A stretch of DNA of 64,000 bases from Clostridium sp. UBA699 (GTDB lineage: Bacteria; Bacillota; Clostridia; Clostridiales; Clostridiaceae): positions 1-64,000 of the forward strand of contig DBML01000005.1 of the NCBI GenBank assembly GCA_002298915.1. The letters run 5' to 3'. Below are positions 7,803 to 16,853 of the stretch, piece after piece (within the stretch, counting starts at the first letter, position 1; each line of letters starts with the position of its first letter). Made by a program: the position numbers and the translations under genes. The notes under the pieces are model-generated. The model saw only the letters and a program-made list of their open reading frames with translations, was not told where the DNA came from and did not search any database.

Positions 7803-9056
7803 TTATTTGACGTTTATGCACTCTTCGAATTCCTCCGGGAATTGCTTCAGTGCGGACATGAGCGGTGCGGTGCATGACTTGCCCAAACCGCAGAAAGACG
7901 TCGATTTCATCGTGCGCGAAAGGCTGGCCATTGCCTGCAGGTCTCCGGACGCACCGTTGCCCGCCTTGAAACGCTTCATAAGCTTCACAAGCTGGCGGTT
8001 TCCTTCCCTGCAAGGGGCGCACTTTCCGCAGCTTTCGTGAAGGAAGAAGCCCTGGACGGTGCCCATGTAATCCACCACGCTGTTCGTTTCATCTGCTACC
8101 AGAAACGCTCCCGAACCTATGGACAGGCCGCTGCTGCGGAGGTCATCATAGGTGTATTTAACGTCAAGAAGCTTTTCGGACGCTATCGCTCCGGATGCCC
8201 CTCCGAGCTGCGCGAACTTGAATTTTTTTCCGCCCGGTATACCTCCGCCTATGTCGTAAATGATTTCCCTTAGAGTCAGCCCGAAAGGTATCTCGTATAC
8301 GCCCGGTTTGCTGACGTTTCCGGCGATGGAGATCATCTTTGTTCCCTTGCTCTCCGGCGTGCCCAGCTTTACGTATTCATCGCCTTCCTTTGAAAAAAGA
8401 AGCGGTATGATGGAAAGCGTCTCTACGTTGTTGAGGCATGTTGGAAGGGAGTATACACCGCTCTGCTTGATGAAAGGCGGCTTGTTTCTCGGCCTGCCCG
8501 CTTTGCCCTCAATCGATTCGGAGAGCGCCGTTCCTTCTCCGCATACGTAAGCACCGCCTCCTGAGACAACCTTCAGGCTGAAGCTGAAGCCGCTGCCCAG
8601 GATGTTGTTACCCACGAAGCCTGCCTTCTCAGCAGCTTCGACTGCTCTTTTCATGCGTCTCTGAAGCTTGGGATACTCTTCCCTTATATATATGAAGCCC
8701 TGGTCGGCATCCACTGTCCATGCAGTCATGACCATGCCTTCTATTATCCTGAACGGGTCGTTTTCAAGCAGCGCGCGGTCCTTGAAGGTTGACGGCTCGC
8801 CCTCGTCGGCGTTGCATACCACAACCTTCGAGGTCGCTTTTTCCTGTGCCGCCTGCTCGAATTTTATGCCTGTAGGATATGCAGCGCCGCCCCTGCCCTT
8901 GAGCCCGGATTCCTTGATGACTTCTATGATTTCCTCCTTGGTCATCTCCATTATCCTTTTGAGGGATCCGAAGCCGCCGGCGTTCAGATAATCATCCAGG
9001 GACTCCGGATTGATGCGTCCGAAATTTTTTGAGATCAGGTTTACCGTCTTGCTCAT
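7803..9056 (-). CDS. hylB: NuoF-like FMN/NAD-binding subunit HylB
   Basis: A 417-residue diaphorase subunit that binds FMN, NAD(H) and a [4Fe-4S] cluster. The flavin site GRGGAAYPTGIKFE lies near residues 51-64, the NADH site GGAYVCGEGTALSESIEG near 155-172, and the cluster ligands in ESCGKCAPCREG (about 339-350) with a later FCGLG cysteine. It lacks the extra N-terminal thioredoxin-like and C-terminal ferredoxin domains found in many hydrogenase HydB/HylB proteins, so it resembles plain NuoF. In related bifurcating enzymes this subunit's FMN is where NAD and ferredoxin branches meet. The ATG at 9056 (GGAGG upstream) immediately follows the hylC stop; an upstream ATG at 9071 overlaps hylC and is less likely. 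Confidence 0.9.
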   Translation of the reverse strand: MSKTVNLISKNFGRINPESLDDYLNAGGFGSLKRIMEMTKEEIIEVIKESGLKGRGGAAYPTGIKFEQAAQEKATSKVVVCNADEGEPSTFKDRALLENDPFRIIEGMVMTAWTVDADQGFIYIREEYPKLQRRMKRAVEAAEKAGFVGNNILGSGFSFSLKVVSGGGAYVCGEGTALSESIEGKAGRPRNKPPFIKQSGVYSLPTCLNNVETLSIIPLLFSKEGDEYVKLGTPESKGTKMISIAGNVSKPGVYEIPFGLTLREIIYDIGGGIPGGKKFKFAQLGGASGAIASEKLLDVKYTYDDLRSSGLSIGSGAFLVADETNSVVDYMGTVQGFFLHESCGKCAPCREGNRQLVKLMKRFKAGNGASGDLQAMASLSRTMKSTSFCGLGKSCTAPLMSALKQFPEEFEECINVK

Positions 9057-9057
9057 A

Positions 9058-9546
9058 CTACATTCCTCCATAACTTTCCAAAATCGTTTTAATCTTTTCC
9101 TCTGTCAGGTTACCGTATACCTCCTCGCCTATGCGGAAAGCCGGAGCCACGTCGCAGGCGCCGAAGCATGGGGTGTACATAAGAGTGAACTTTTTGTCCG
9201 CAGTGGTTTCGCCGACCATGATTCCAAGCTGTCTCTCCAAGGCAGCCGCGAGCGTCTCGTACTTGTTGACCTTGCATGCGGTGCTGTCGCATATCTGGAT
9301 GACATGGCGCCCTCTCGGTACGTCGGACAGCGCAGCGTAGAAAGTAACAACCTCGCAGACATCGTTGTCTGATATCCCCAGTCTGCCGCTCACAAATTTT
9401 GCGACTTCCTTAGAGATGTACTGCTCAGGAACTACGGCCTGAATCTCCAAAAGCATGCCCAGCAAGTCATGTGCATCGCAATCGTGATCGCTGATGATTC
9501 TTTCAATTTCTTGGAATAGATCTTTTCCCTGGTTTGTAAGTGGCAT
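9058..9546 (-). CDS. hylC: NuoE-like [2Fe-2S] subunit HylC
   Basis: A 162-residue thioredoxin-fold [2Fe-2S] protein. The N-terminal helical part leads to EVVTFYAALSDVPRGRHVIQICDSTAC and later TPCFGACDVAP, giving the C-x4-C and C-x3-C ligands typical of NuoE/HoxE. It pairs with HylB to pass electrons to or from NAD. First gene of the formate dehydrogenase module, separated from folD by a 154-base structured gap. The start has AAGGAAGGTG upstream. Confidence 0.9.
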   Translation of the reverse strand: MPLTNQGKDLFQEIERIISDHDCDAHDLLGMLLEIQAVVPEQYISKEVAKFVSGRLGISDNDVCEVVTFYAALSDVPRGRHVIQICDSTACKVNKYETLAAALERQLGIMVGETTADKKFTLMYTPCFGACDVAPAFRIGEEVYGNLTEEKIKTILESYGGM

Positions 9547-9574
9547 ATATGGACACCTTCCTTTTCATATTTTT

Positions 9575-9698
9575 GGTTTTTTTTACCGGGTAACAGGCTT
9601 TGAAAACCTCGTTTCCGATTTGCAAAGCCTGTGATCCGCTCAGCCATATCTGCAGTGTTGCCGCCGGATCCTGCGTCCCGGCGGCTGCCACTGCTTCC
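9575..9698 (-). ncRNA. Structured RNA between folD and hylC, candidate riboswitch
   Basis: Two stable hairpins lie back to back right after the folD stop. The first pairs GCAGTG with CACTGC and, inside a small internal loop, GCCGCCGG with CCGGCGGC (8 bp). The second pairs CAGGCTTTG with CAAAGCCTG, encloses AAA/TTT, and ends in a UCG-GAAA-CGA tetraloop. The layout, before a Mo/W-enzyme operon, suggests a cofactor-sensing RNA of the Moco/Tuco type, but I cannot verify the consensus. A plain operon-internal processing or pausing element is the alternative. Confidence 0.4.
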
Positions 9699-9700
9699 AT

Positions 9701-10555
9701 TTAAATATTGTTCTGCTGCATGCAGGCCTTAACGACATGCTTTGCAAGTATGGATGTTGTCACGGCGCCTACTCCGCCAGGTACCGCTGTAATAAGCGAT
9801 GCCTTTTCGGCGCAGCCCTCCGTGTCGACGTCTCCCGACATGTTGCCCTGCTCATCAACGTTGATGCCTACATCCATGACAGCAGCGCCTTCCTTAACGT
9901 AGCTGGAATCTATCATCTTCGATCTGCCTATGCCAACAACCAGTATGTCTGCATCAGAGCATACCGCCGGCATGTTCTCTGTCCTTGAATGGCATATGGT
10001 GACGGTCGCGTTCTCGTTCAGGAGAAGCATTGACACCGGCTTGCCGACAACCATTGACCTGCCTACAACGACAGCCTTCTTTCCCTTCATAGGCACCTTG
10101 TAGTACCTGAGCATCTCCATGACTGCCGAAGGGGTGCAAGGTGCGAAGCCTGTCGCATCGCTCTCCATGACCTTTGCCACGTTTACCGGGCTGAAACAGT
10201 CCACGTCCTTTTCAGGAGCTATGACGTACTTTATGACCTTCTCGTCGAGCTGCTTAGGGAGAGGCCTGAATATCAGTATTCCGTTCACTGACGCGTCCTT
10301 GTTCACCTTTTCGAGCTCCTTTATGAATTCCTCCTGCGATATGTCCCCCGGAAGCTCAAGCACCTCGGCACCTACCCCTATGGTTTCGCACCTTTTCAGA
10401 GCGCCTTTCTCATAGGCCAGGTCGCTCGGGTCTGCCCCGACCCTGACTATCATGAGCTTCGGGAGGATCCCCTTTTCCTTGAGCGCTTTCACCTGTTCGG
10501 AAACCTCTGCCGTTATCGCGTCAGCTACCGGTTTCCCCTTTACTATCTGTCCCAT
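9701..10555 (-). CDS. folD: Bifunctional methylene-THF dehydrogenase / methenyl-THF cyclohydrolase
   Basis: FolD interconverts 5,10-methylene-THF and 10-formyl-THF through methenyl-THF with NAD(P). The 284-residue product contains the substrate-site lysine in LAYEKGALKRC (about residues 48-58), the RPLPKQL signature (about 98-104), and the nucleotide-site GRSMVVGKPVSMLLL (about 164-178), ending with ITAVPGGVGAVTTSIL. Length is normal. The ATG is one base after the fchA stop region, so both are translationally coupled. Because fchA is also present, cyclohydrolase activity is encoded twice; in such operons FolD may mainly supply dehydrogenase activity (inference). Confidence 0.93.
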   Translation of the reverse strand: MGQIVKGKPVADAITAEVSEQVKALKEKGILPKLMIVRVGADPSDLAYEKGALKRCETIGVGAEVLELPGDISQEEFIKELEKVNKDASVNGILIFRPLPKQLDEKVIKYVIAPEKDVDCFSPVNVAKVMESDATGFAPCTPSAVMEMLRYYKVPMKGKKAVVVGRSMVVGKPVSMLLLNENATVTICHSRTENMPAVCSDADILVVGIGRSKMIDSSYVKEGAAVMDVGINVDEQGNMSGDVDTEGCAEKASLITAVPGGVGAVTTSILAKHVVKACMQQNNI

Positions 10556-10556
10556 T

Positions 10557-11186
10557 CTATTCTCCTTTCACCTGGCCCTCGACGTACTCGCAAATCCTGT
10601 CTGCCTTTTCCGTGTACTTCTCCACAAGCTCGTCGAGTTCTGTTTCGATCCTCTGCTTAAGCTCCTTATCCTTCATCAGGTTCGTGTTGATGAGTACGTT
10701 GAGCTTGGCTCCCAGAAGGGCAGCCTTCGCAAAATACGCTCCAACTCCGACATCGCTTATTGCGATCCTCGTCCCCTTCTGCGCGTACTCCTCGAGTATG
10801 TCTATAGCCTCACCGCAGCATCTTGCAATGTTCAGCGGAACTTCGCTTGCACCTACGAGAGCGGCCTGGAGGACCCTGTCCCTTTCAGCTTTCTCTTCCT
10901 CGGTGTTTTTAGGCAGTCCGTATGCCTGCGAGAGCGGGAAGAACGCTTCTGCATCCTCGTCAACAAGCTTGGTCAGTTTTACTTTCAGGTTTTCTGATTT
11001 CGCCAGAAGACCCTTAATATCCTCTTCCACATCCTGATATTTCTTTTTTCCGAGAGTGAGGTTCCCCACCATGCTCCCCAGTGCTATGCCCATCGCGCCG
11101 ACATATGCGCATGCTCCTCCGCCGCCCGGCACGGGCTCCTTCGAGCTCAGACGGTCAAGAAATTCAGTGCAGCTTTTATCCAACAT
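10557..11186 (-). CDS. fchA: Methenyl-THF cyclohydrolase (FTCD-C/FchA family)
   Basis: A 209-residue all-helical protein of the formiminotransferase-cyclodeaminase C-domain family, which in acetogens and purine/glycine fermenters acts as stand-alone methenyltetrahydrofolate cyclohydrolase. The N-terminus has the family pattern SSKEPVPGGGGACAYVGA followed by GSMVGNLTLGKKKY, and the centre has DVGVGAYFAKAALLGAKLNV. It sits between fhs and folD, the neighbouring steps, which makes the cyclohydrolase role more likely than a cyclodeaminase role. AGGAGGG lies upstream of the ATG. Confidence 0.9.
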   Translation of the reverse strand: MLDKSCTEFLDRLSSKEPVPGGGGACAYVGAMGIALGSMVGNLTLGKKKYQDVEEDIKGLLAKSENLKVKLTKLVDEDAEAFFPLSQAYGLPKNTEEEKAERDRVLQAALVGASEVPLNIARCCGEAIDILEEYAQKGTRIAISDVGVGAYFAKAALLGAKLNVLINTNLMKDKELKQRIETELDELVEKYTEKADRICEYVEGQVKGE

Positions 11187-11208
11187 AGTAACCCTCCTGT
11201 AAAAGTAT

Positions 11209-11254
11209 AGGCGCCAGACACAGTCATTGTATTAACGCTGAATGCCTGGCGCCT
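11209..11254 (-). promoter_or_regulatory. Intercistronic hairpin between fhs and fchA
   Basis: Nine-bp perfect stem AGGCGCCAG / CTGGCGCCT (11209-11217 with 11246-11254) with a 28-base loop. On the transcribed strand it is followed by TATACTTTTACAGG, so the T tract is poor. It could protect the upstream message or partly attenuate expression of the downstream folate genes. Confidence 0.5.
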
Positions 11255-11270
11255 GTTAACTGTGAATTTT

Positions 11271-12947
11271 TTAGAACAATCCTGATATCTTTCCTGTGTT
11301 GTCTACGTCGATCTTTTCTGCCGATGGAACCTTAGGGAGTCCAGGCATCTTCATTATGTTTCCTGTTATGGCGACAACGAAGCCTGCTCCTGCTGATAAC
11401 GTTACGGTTCTTATAGTGATATTGAAGCCAGTAGGTCTTCCTATTTTCCCAGCATCATCTGTAAGGCTGTACTGCGTCTTAGCCATGCATATAGGAAGCT
11501 TTCCGTAACCGATTTTTTCGATTTCAGCAATTTCCTTGCTTGCCTGGTCTGTGAAAGTTACGTCATCTGCGCCGTAGATGTTCTTTGCTATTGTTCTGAT
11601 TTTGTCCTTCATTGAAAGTTCTTCATCATAAGCGTATGAGAAGCTGCCTGCGTTCTCGTCGATGAGTCTGAGTACTTCCTTTGCAACTTCTTCTCCGCCA
11701 GCTCCGCCTCTTGCCCAAACCTCTGAAAGCTTGACGTTTACGCCCAGCTCCTTGCATTTTTCTTCCATGAGCCTGAGTTCGGCTTCAGTGTCCGTAGGGA
11801 ACTTGTTCACGGCAACCACGCAAGGAAGCTTGAATACATTTTTTATATTCTCAACATGCTTGAGCAGGTTTGGAAGTCCTTTTTCTAGAGCTTCAAGGTT
11901 TTCGTTGTTGAGCTCAGCCTTAGGAACTCCGCCGTGGTACTTCATAGCCCTTACAGTAGCAACTATTACTACAGCGCTTGGCTTGAGGCCTGACATCCTG
12001 CATTTTATGTCAATGAACTTCTCAGCTCCGAGGTCTGCGCCGAAGCCGGCTTCGGTTACAACGTAATCTGCGAAGTGGGCAGCCATCTTTGTTGCCATTA
12101 TGGAGTTGCAGCCGTGCGCTATGTTAGCGAAAGGTCCGCCGTGTATGAATGCAGGTGTTCCTTCAAGCGTCTGGACAAGGTTAGGCTTGAGGGCGTCCTT
12201 GAGGAGTGCCGCCATGGCTCCCTGAGCGTTGAGCTGTCCTGCTGTCACAGGCTCGCCTGTTCTGCTGTAAGCAACGACGATCTTCGCAATCCTTGCTTTC
12301 ATATCGTCTATGCTGTTGGAAAGGCAGAATATGGCCATAACCTCTGATGCCACTGTTATGTCAAAACCGTCTTCCCTAGGGACTCCGTTGACTTTTCCGC
12401 CCAGGCCGTTTACTATGTTTCTCAGCTGCCTGTCGTTCATGTCTACGGCTCTTCTCCAGATGATCCTTCTTGTGTCGATGTCAAGGGCGTTGCCCTGGTA
12501 TATGTGGTTGTCTATCATTGCAGCAAGCAGGTTGTTTGCTGCGCCTATTGCATGGAAGTCTCCTGTGAAGTGGAGGTTTATGTCTTCCATAGGGATTACC
12601 TGTGAGTAACCGCCGCCTGCAGCTCCGCCCTTGACTCCGAATACAGGTCCCAGGGAAGGTTCACGAAGTGCAACTATAGTATTTTTGCCCAATCTGGACA
12701 GTCCGTCTGCAACACCGATTGATGTTGTTGTTTTTCCTTCGCCCGCAGGGGTAGGGTTTATTGCTGTAACGAGGACCAGTTTTGCATTTTTTCCAGCTGA
12801 TTTGTTAAGAAGGTTGTAGTCCACCTTTGCTTTGTACTTGCCGAATAATTCGATGTCGTCCTCTGACAGTCCCATTTTTGACGCTATCTCTCTGATATGC
12901 TTCGGCTGTGCTTCCTGTGCTATTTCTATATCGCTTTTGAATCCCAT
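11271..12947 (-). CDS. fhs: Formate-tetrahydrofolate ligase
   Basis: Fhs interconverts formate, THF and ATP with 10-formyl-THF, ADP and phosphate; run in reverse it gives the ATP of glycine oxidation, forward it fixes formate. The 558-residue length is the standard clostridial monomer. The nucleotide loop TPAGEGKTTTSIGVADGL is near residues 67-84, and LREPSLGPVFGVKGGAAGGG (about 94-113) and GGPFANIAHGCNS (about 272-284) are family signatures. It lies mid-operon between lplA and fchA, linking glycine cleavage to formate. AGGAGGATG-type ribosome binding site upstream. Confidence 0.97.
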   Translation of the reverse strand: MGFKSDIEIAQEAQPKHIREIASKMGLSEDDIELFGKYKAKVDYNLLNKSAGKNAKLVLVTAINPTPAGEGKTTTSIGVADGLSRLGKNTIVALREPSLGPVFGVKGGAAGGGYSQVIPMEDINLHFTGDFHAIGAANNLLAAMIDNHIYQGNALDIDTRRIIWRRAVDMNDRQLRNIVNGLGGKVNGVPREDGFDITVASEVMAIFCLSNSIDDMKARIAKIVVAYSRTGEPVTAGQLNAQGAMAALLKDALKPNLVQTLEGTPAFIHGGPFANIAHGCNSIMATKMAAHFADYVVTEAGFGADLGAEKFIDIKCRMSGLKPSAVVIVATVRAMKYHGGVPKAELNNENLEALEKGLPNLLKHVENIKNVFKLPCVVAVNKFPTDTEAELRLMEEKCKELGVNVKLSEVWARGGAGGEEVAKEVLRLIDENAGSFSYAYDEELSMKDKIRTIAKNIYGADDVTFTDQASKEIAEIEKIGYGKLPICMAKTQYSLTDDAGKIGRPTGFNITIRTVTLSAGAGFVVAITGNIMKMPGLPKVPSAEKIDVDNTGKISGLF

Positions 12948-12974
12948 AAAATCATCATCCTCCTGATATTTTTA

Positions 12975-13952
12975 TCAAATTAATAGATCTGCGAGCTCTG
13001 ACAGCTCAACGTTGAACATGTAATCGCTTATGTCGAACCTGCTCAGAGCACCGGCTATGATGCCCTTGTCGTGGTTTAAGCCCACAAGGGCCGCCTCGAT
13101 GTCTGAAATGTCCTTCTTTCCGAAAAAGTCACCGAATATCCTGCTTTCCGAGATAACGCCCTTTTCCACCTGGAGGTGCACTTCCACCGTGCCGCCCTTC
13201 AGTTTCCTGATGTTCTCGTAGTTGTATTTAGGTGATTTCCCGAAATTCCACTCCCAGGTGGAATATTTTTCTGCAGCCAGCTCGCTTATCCTGCTCAGTT
13301 CAGCCTGGCCGAACTCGACTACATGGCTGTCTGCGCTGGACTCCCTTACCTTTTTCAGCACCAGCTCCTTGAACTGGACGACGGTCAGGGGGGATTCAAG
13401 GTGCTCCGCTATGTTGGTGACCCTGCTGGACACCGATTTGACGCTCTTGTCTGCAAACTTGACAGGCTTAGGCTTGAGAGCCTTTGTCAGCTTGCTCATG
13501 TCTGCATCGAAGAGTATGGAGCCGTGGTGGAGCACCCTGTTCCTGTAGTTGGCCTGAGCGTTCCCTGCAAATTTTCTTTCACCTATAGTCAGGTCGTTCC
13601 TTCCCGTGAACTGCGCTTCTATGCCCAGATCCCTGAGCACGTCTATCACGGGCTGGACGAATTTCTTGAAATTCCTCAGGCTTTCGACATCGTTCACGAT
13701 GAAGGTAAAATTCAGATTGCCGAGATCATGGAATACCGCGCCTCCGCCAGAAAGCCTCCTTACGACGGGAATAACCTTTTCCTCAACGTAATCGGTGTTG
13801 ATCTCAGACAATGTGTTTTGATTTTTTCCGACAATTATGCTGGAGCTGTTCCTCCACAGCATGAAGCATTCCTTATCCGTTTCCTTAAGCAGGTATTCCT
13901 CCGATGCCAGGTTGAAGTATGGGTCTGTGCTCGTATTATCAATAAAAATCAA
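12975..13952 (-). CDS. lplA: Lipoate-protein ligase A
   Basis: A 325-residue cytosolic ligase that activates lipoate with ATP and attaches it to lysine of a lipoyl domain. It shows RRLSGGGAVFHDLGNLNFTF (about residues 65-84), the active-site lysine in GERKFAGNAQ (about 127-136) and LHHGSILFDADM (about 144-155), plus the C-terminal accessory domain (about 245-325) of full-length LplA. Sitting in the same operon as gcvH and lpd, its target is almost certainly GcvH. This suggests that lipoate supply limits glycine cleavage and is co-regulated with it. Confidence 0.92.
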   Translation of the reverse strand: MIFIDNTSTDPYFNLASEEYLLKETDKECFMLWRNSSSIIVGKNQNTLSEINTDYVEEKVIPVVRRLSGGGAVFHDLGNLNFTFIVNDVESLRNFKKFVQPVIDVLRDLGIEAQFTGRNDLTIGERKFAGNAQANYRNRVLHHGSILFDADMSKLTKALKPKPVKFADKSVKSVSSRVTNIAEHLESPLTVVQFKELVLKKVRESSADSHVVEFGQAELSRISELAAEKYSTWEWNFGKSPKYNYENIRKLKGGTVEVHLQVEKGVISESRIFGDFFGKKDISDIEAALVGLNHDKGIIAGALSRFDISDYMFNVELSELADLLI

Positions 13953-13980
13953 AATATTTACCTCCGATTTCGAACTTTGA

Positions 13981-15381
13981 TTATTTCTTTGGCGGGTAAG
14001 AGTGGATCGACCTTCCGTCTGCTCCCATTACTGCCTCGGCAAACACCTCTGACAGAGTCGGGTGGGCATGCACTATATGGGACATTTCATCCACTGTGAG
14101 CTTTTTCTCGATCGCCAGAACGCCTTCATGGATGAGGTCCGATGCATGAGGTCCCATTATCTGTACTCCAATAATGGTTTTGTCCTCTCTGCTCGCTATG
14201 ACCTTGATCATGCCTTCAGGCTCGCCCAGCGCAAGCGCTTTTCCGTTCGCTCCGAACATGAACTTTCCGGTTACATAGTCCAGGCCTTTAGCCTTTGCCT
14301 CGTCCTCGGACAACCCTGCTACGGATATCTCAGGGAATATGAATATGCACCCTGGTATCACCTTTCCAAGCTCGCTGCCCTTGAGCCCCGCGAGGTGCTC
14401 TACAACGTGTATGCCCTGGTGGGAAGCGGCGTGAGCCAGCATCCATAAGCCGTTCACGTCACCTATCGCGTACACTCCCTTGAGCGTCGTTTCATAATTC
14501 TCGTCTACGGTTATTCCCTTCCTGCTGAACTCGATGCCGAGCTTTGTGAAGCTTTCTTCATCTATTACCGGTTTTCTTCCGGTGGAGATGAGCACTGCTT
14601 CAGATTCGAAGCTCACAGGTCCCTTCTTGCCTTCGCAGTTCACAACGAAGCTGCTGCCGCTCTTCTCTATGGACACGACCTTCGTCGAGGTGTTTACCGC
14701 TATCCCTTTTTTCTTCAGGATAGGCATGAGCCTCTTTGTGAGGTCCGTGTCAACTTGAGCTAATATATTAGGAAGGAACTCCACCACGGTGACCTTGCTG
14801 CCCATGGCGGTGAACACGCCGGCGAACTCCATGCCGATGACTCCTCCGCCTATTATTGTCAGGCTTTCAGGAATTTTCTTGAACTCGAGCATCTCCTCGC
14901 TTGTGAATATTCCTTCCAGGTCTGCGCCTGGGAAAGGAGGAAGGGCTGGAGCAGATCCTGTGGCAATGATTATGTTCTTTGCCCCGATCACGGCTTCGCT
15001 CCCGTCTTCTTTTTTCACAATGACGATCCTGTCATTCTTTATCTCGCCTGTGCCCTTAATAACTTCTATCCCGTTTGCCTTCATCAGGCCAGCGATGCCT
15101 TCCACCAGCTGGTTTACTACCCCAGCCTTCCTTTCCTGGATCTTCTCAACGTCGATTTCATAGCTTCCAACACTGATTCCGAACTCGTCTATGTCCTTCA
15201 GGATGTTCAGTATCTCAGCGTTCCTGTAGAGGGCTTTTGTAGGTATGCAGCCCCTGTTTGTGCAGGTGCCTCCCAGCTTGTCCTTCTCTACAAGGCAGAC
15301 GTCCATCCCCAGCTGTGCCGCCCTGATGGCAGCCTCGTATCCGCCGGGACCTCCTCCTATTACAACCAAATCTTTTTCCAT
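13981..15381 (-). CDS. lpd: Dihydrolipoamide dehydrogenase (glycine cleavage L-protein)
   Basis: A 466-residue FAD flavoprotein that reoxidises dihydrolipoyl-GcvH and reduces NAD(P). Motifs: FAD-binding VIGGGPGGYEAAI (about 6-18), redox disulfide GGTCTNRGCIPTKA (about 37-50), second Rossmann motif IIGGGVIGMEFAGVF (about 174-188), ISTGRKP and YAIGDVNG for FAD, and the C-terminal catalytic His in HAHPTLSEVFAEA. There is no N-terminal lipoyl domain. The ATG at 15381 has GAGGTG six bases upstream; a GTG at 15390 would add three residues and is less likely. In glycine fermenters this protein may also be shared with other complexes (inference). Confidence 0.95.
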   Translation of the reverse strand: MEKDLVVIGGGPGGYEAAIRAAQLGMDVCLVEKDKLGGTCTNRGCIPTKALYRNAEILNILKDIDEFGISVGSYEIDVEKIQERKAGVVNQLVEGIAGLMKANGIEVIKGTGEIKNDRIVIVKKEDGSEAVIGAKNIIIATGSAPALPPFPGADLEGIFTSEEMLEFKKIPESLTIIGGGVIGMEFAGVFTAMGSKVTVVEFLPNILAQVDTDLTKRLMPILKKKGIAVNTSTKVVSIEKSGSSFVVNCEGKKGPVSFESEAVLISTGRKPVIDEESFTKLGIEFSRKGITVDENYETTLKGVYAIGDVNGLWMLAHAASHQGIHVVEHLAGLKGSELGKVIPGCIFIFPEISVAGLSEDEAKAKGLDYVTGKFMFGANGKALALGEPEGMIKVIASREDKTIIGVQIMGPHASDLIHEGVLAIEKKLTVDEMSHIVHAHPTLSEVFAEAVMGADGRSIHSYPPKK

Positions 15382-15398
15382 GAATGTCACCTCTGCTA

Positions 15399-16853
15399 TT
15401 ATTTAGTCCACTTCAGAACCGGAGTCCTCGCAGCCTTAACTTCGTCAAGCCTCTTGAGCACTGTATTGTTTGGCGCTGATTTCACAAGCTCAGGATTCTC
15501 GCTTGCTTCCTTGGCTATGCTTATCATCGCGTTGATGAACTCATCCATTGTCTCGAGCTTCTCCGTTTCAGTCGGCTCTATCATCAGAGCTTCATGAACT
15601 ATCAGAGGGAAGTAGATCGTTGGCGGATGATATCCGTAATCTATTAGCCTCTTGGCTACATCGAGGGTTGTCACGTGGTTTGTGTCATCCTTGAGGCCTG
15701 CCAGAACGAACTCGTGCATGCAGATTTCGTTGATTGCCACATTGTAGTAGTCCTTCATGCATTCCTTCATATAGTTTGCGTTAAGGACTGCAGTCTCGCT
15801 TGCTTTCTTCAGTCCATCGGCGCCCATGGTGAGCACATATGCGTAAGCCCTCATTACGACTCCGAAGTTTCCGTAGAAGCCTTTGATCTTTCCTATCGAG
15901 TATGGTCTGTCGTAATCGAGATAGAACGCATCGTCCTTCTTTGCAACAACAGGCACAGGCAGGAATTCTACAAGGTCTTTCCTTACTCCGACAGGGCCGC
16001 TTCCGGGGCCGCCGCCGCCGTGTGGCGTGGAGAAGGTCTTGTGGGTGTTGAGGTGGCAGACGTCGAAGCCCATGTCTCCAGGCCTTGTTTTGCCCATTAT
16101 GGCGTTCGTGTTTGCTCCGTCATAGTACAGGAGCCCTCCTGCTTCATGCACAAGCTCGGCTATCTTGACGATGTTCTTTTCATAGATTCCCAGCGTGCTT
16201 GGGTTGGTCAGCATGAGTCCTGCTATATCGTCGCCCAGAACAGCCTTGAGCTTTTCAAGGTCAACGGCTCCGTTCTCGTCAGACTGGATTTCAACCACAT
16301 CGAAGCCGGCAACGCTCGCTGTAGCTGGGTTTGTTCCGTGAGCGGAATCTGGAACTATGATCTTTGTCCTTTTCAAGTCCCCTCTTTTCTTGTGGTACGC
16401 CTTTATTATCATGAGGCCGGTCAGCTCGCCGTGTGCGCCTGCTGCAGGCTGGAGAGTCACAGCCTCAAGCCCGGTTATCTCTGCAAACTTTTCGCTGAGG
16501 TCGTACATTGCTTCAAGCGCACCCTGCACAGTCGATTCAGGCTGGTACGGATGGAGCTTTGTGAACTCAGGCATAGCTGCCACGTCCTCGTTTATCCTAG
16601 GGTTGTACTTCATTGTGCAGGAACCGAGCGGATAGAACCCTGTGTCAAGTCCAAAATTCTTGTTTGAAAGGAGCGTGAAATGCCTTACCACGTCTACCTC
16701 GCTGACCTCCGGCAGCATCAGCTCTTTATCGCTGATGTACTCCGGCGCCACAAGCTCGGCAACAGGGCATTCAGGAACATCGCATGCCGGCAGAGTATAA
16801 CCCGTTCTGCCTTCTTTGGATATCTCAAATATGAGCTTGCTATACTCTTTCAT
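15399..16853 (-). CDS. gcvPB: Glycine dehydrogenase (decarboxylating) subunit 2, P-protein beta
   Basis: C-terminal half of the PLP-dependent P-protein, 484 residues, of the split type. It holds the PLP lysine in LNTHKTFSTPHGGGGPGSGP (about residues 267-286) and the upstream AHGTNPATASVAGF and YYDGANTNAIMG motifs. With GcvPA it decarboxylates glycine and loads aminomethyl onto lipoyl-GcvH. Its ATG overlaps the gcvPA stop by one base, which implies coupled translation and equal subunit amounts. Confidence 0.96.
   Translation of the reverse strand: MKEYSKLIFEISKEGRTGYTLPACDVPECPVAELVAPEYISDKELMLPEVSEVDVVRHFTLLSNKNFGLDTGFYPLGSCTMKYNPRINEDVAAMPEFTKLHPYQPESTVQGALEAMYDLSEKFAEITGLEAVTLQPAAGAHGELTGLMIIKAYHKKRGDLKRTKIIVPDSAHGTNPATASVAGFDVVEIQSDENGAVDLEKLKAVLGDDIAGLMLTNPSTLGIYEKNIVKIAELVHEAGGLLYYDGANTNAIMGKTRPGDMGFDVCHLNTHKTFSTPHGGGGPGSGPVGVRKDLVEFLPVPVVAKKDDAFYLDYDRPYSIGKIKGFYGNFGVVMRAYAYVLTMGADGLKKASETAVLNANYMKECMKDYYNVAINEICMHEFVLAGLKDDTNHVTTLDVAKRLIDYGYHPPTIYFPLIVHEALMIEPTETEKLETMDEFINAMISIAKEASENPELVKSAPNNTVLKRLDEVKAARTPVLKWTK

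Noticed and set aside
9503..9700. Small 65-residue open frame right after folD
   Set aside because: It covers the two hairpins and runs into hylC, has no ribosome binding site of its own and has an odd composition; the structured RNA explains the sequence better.
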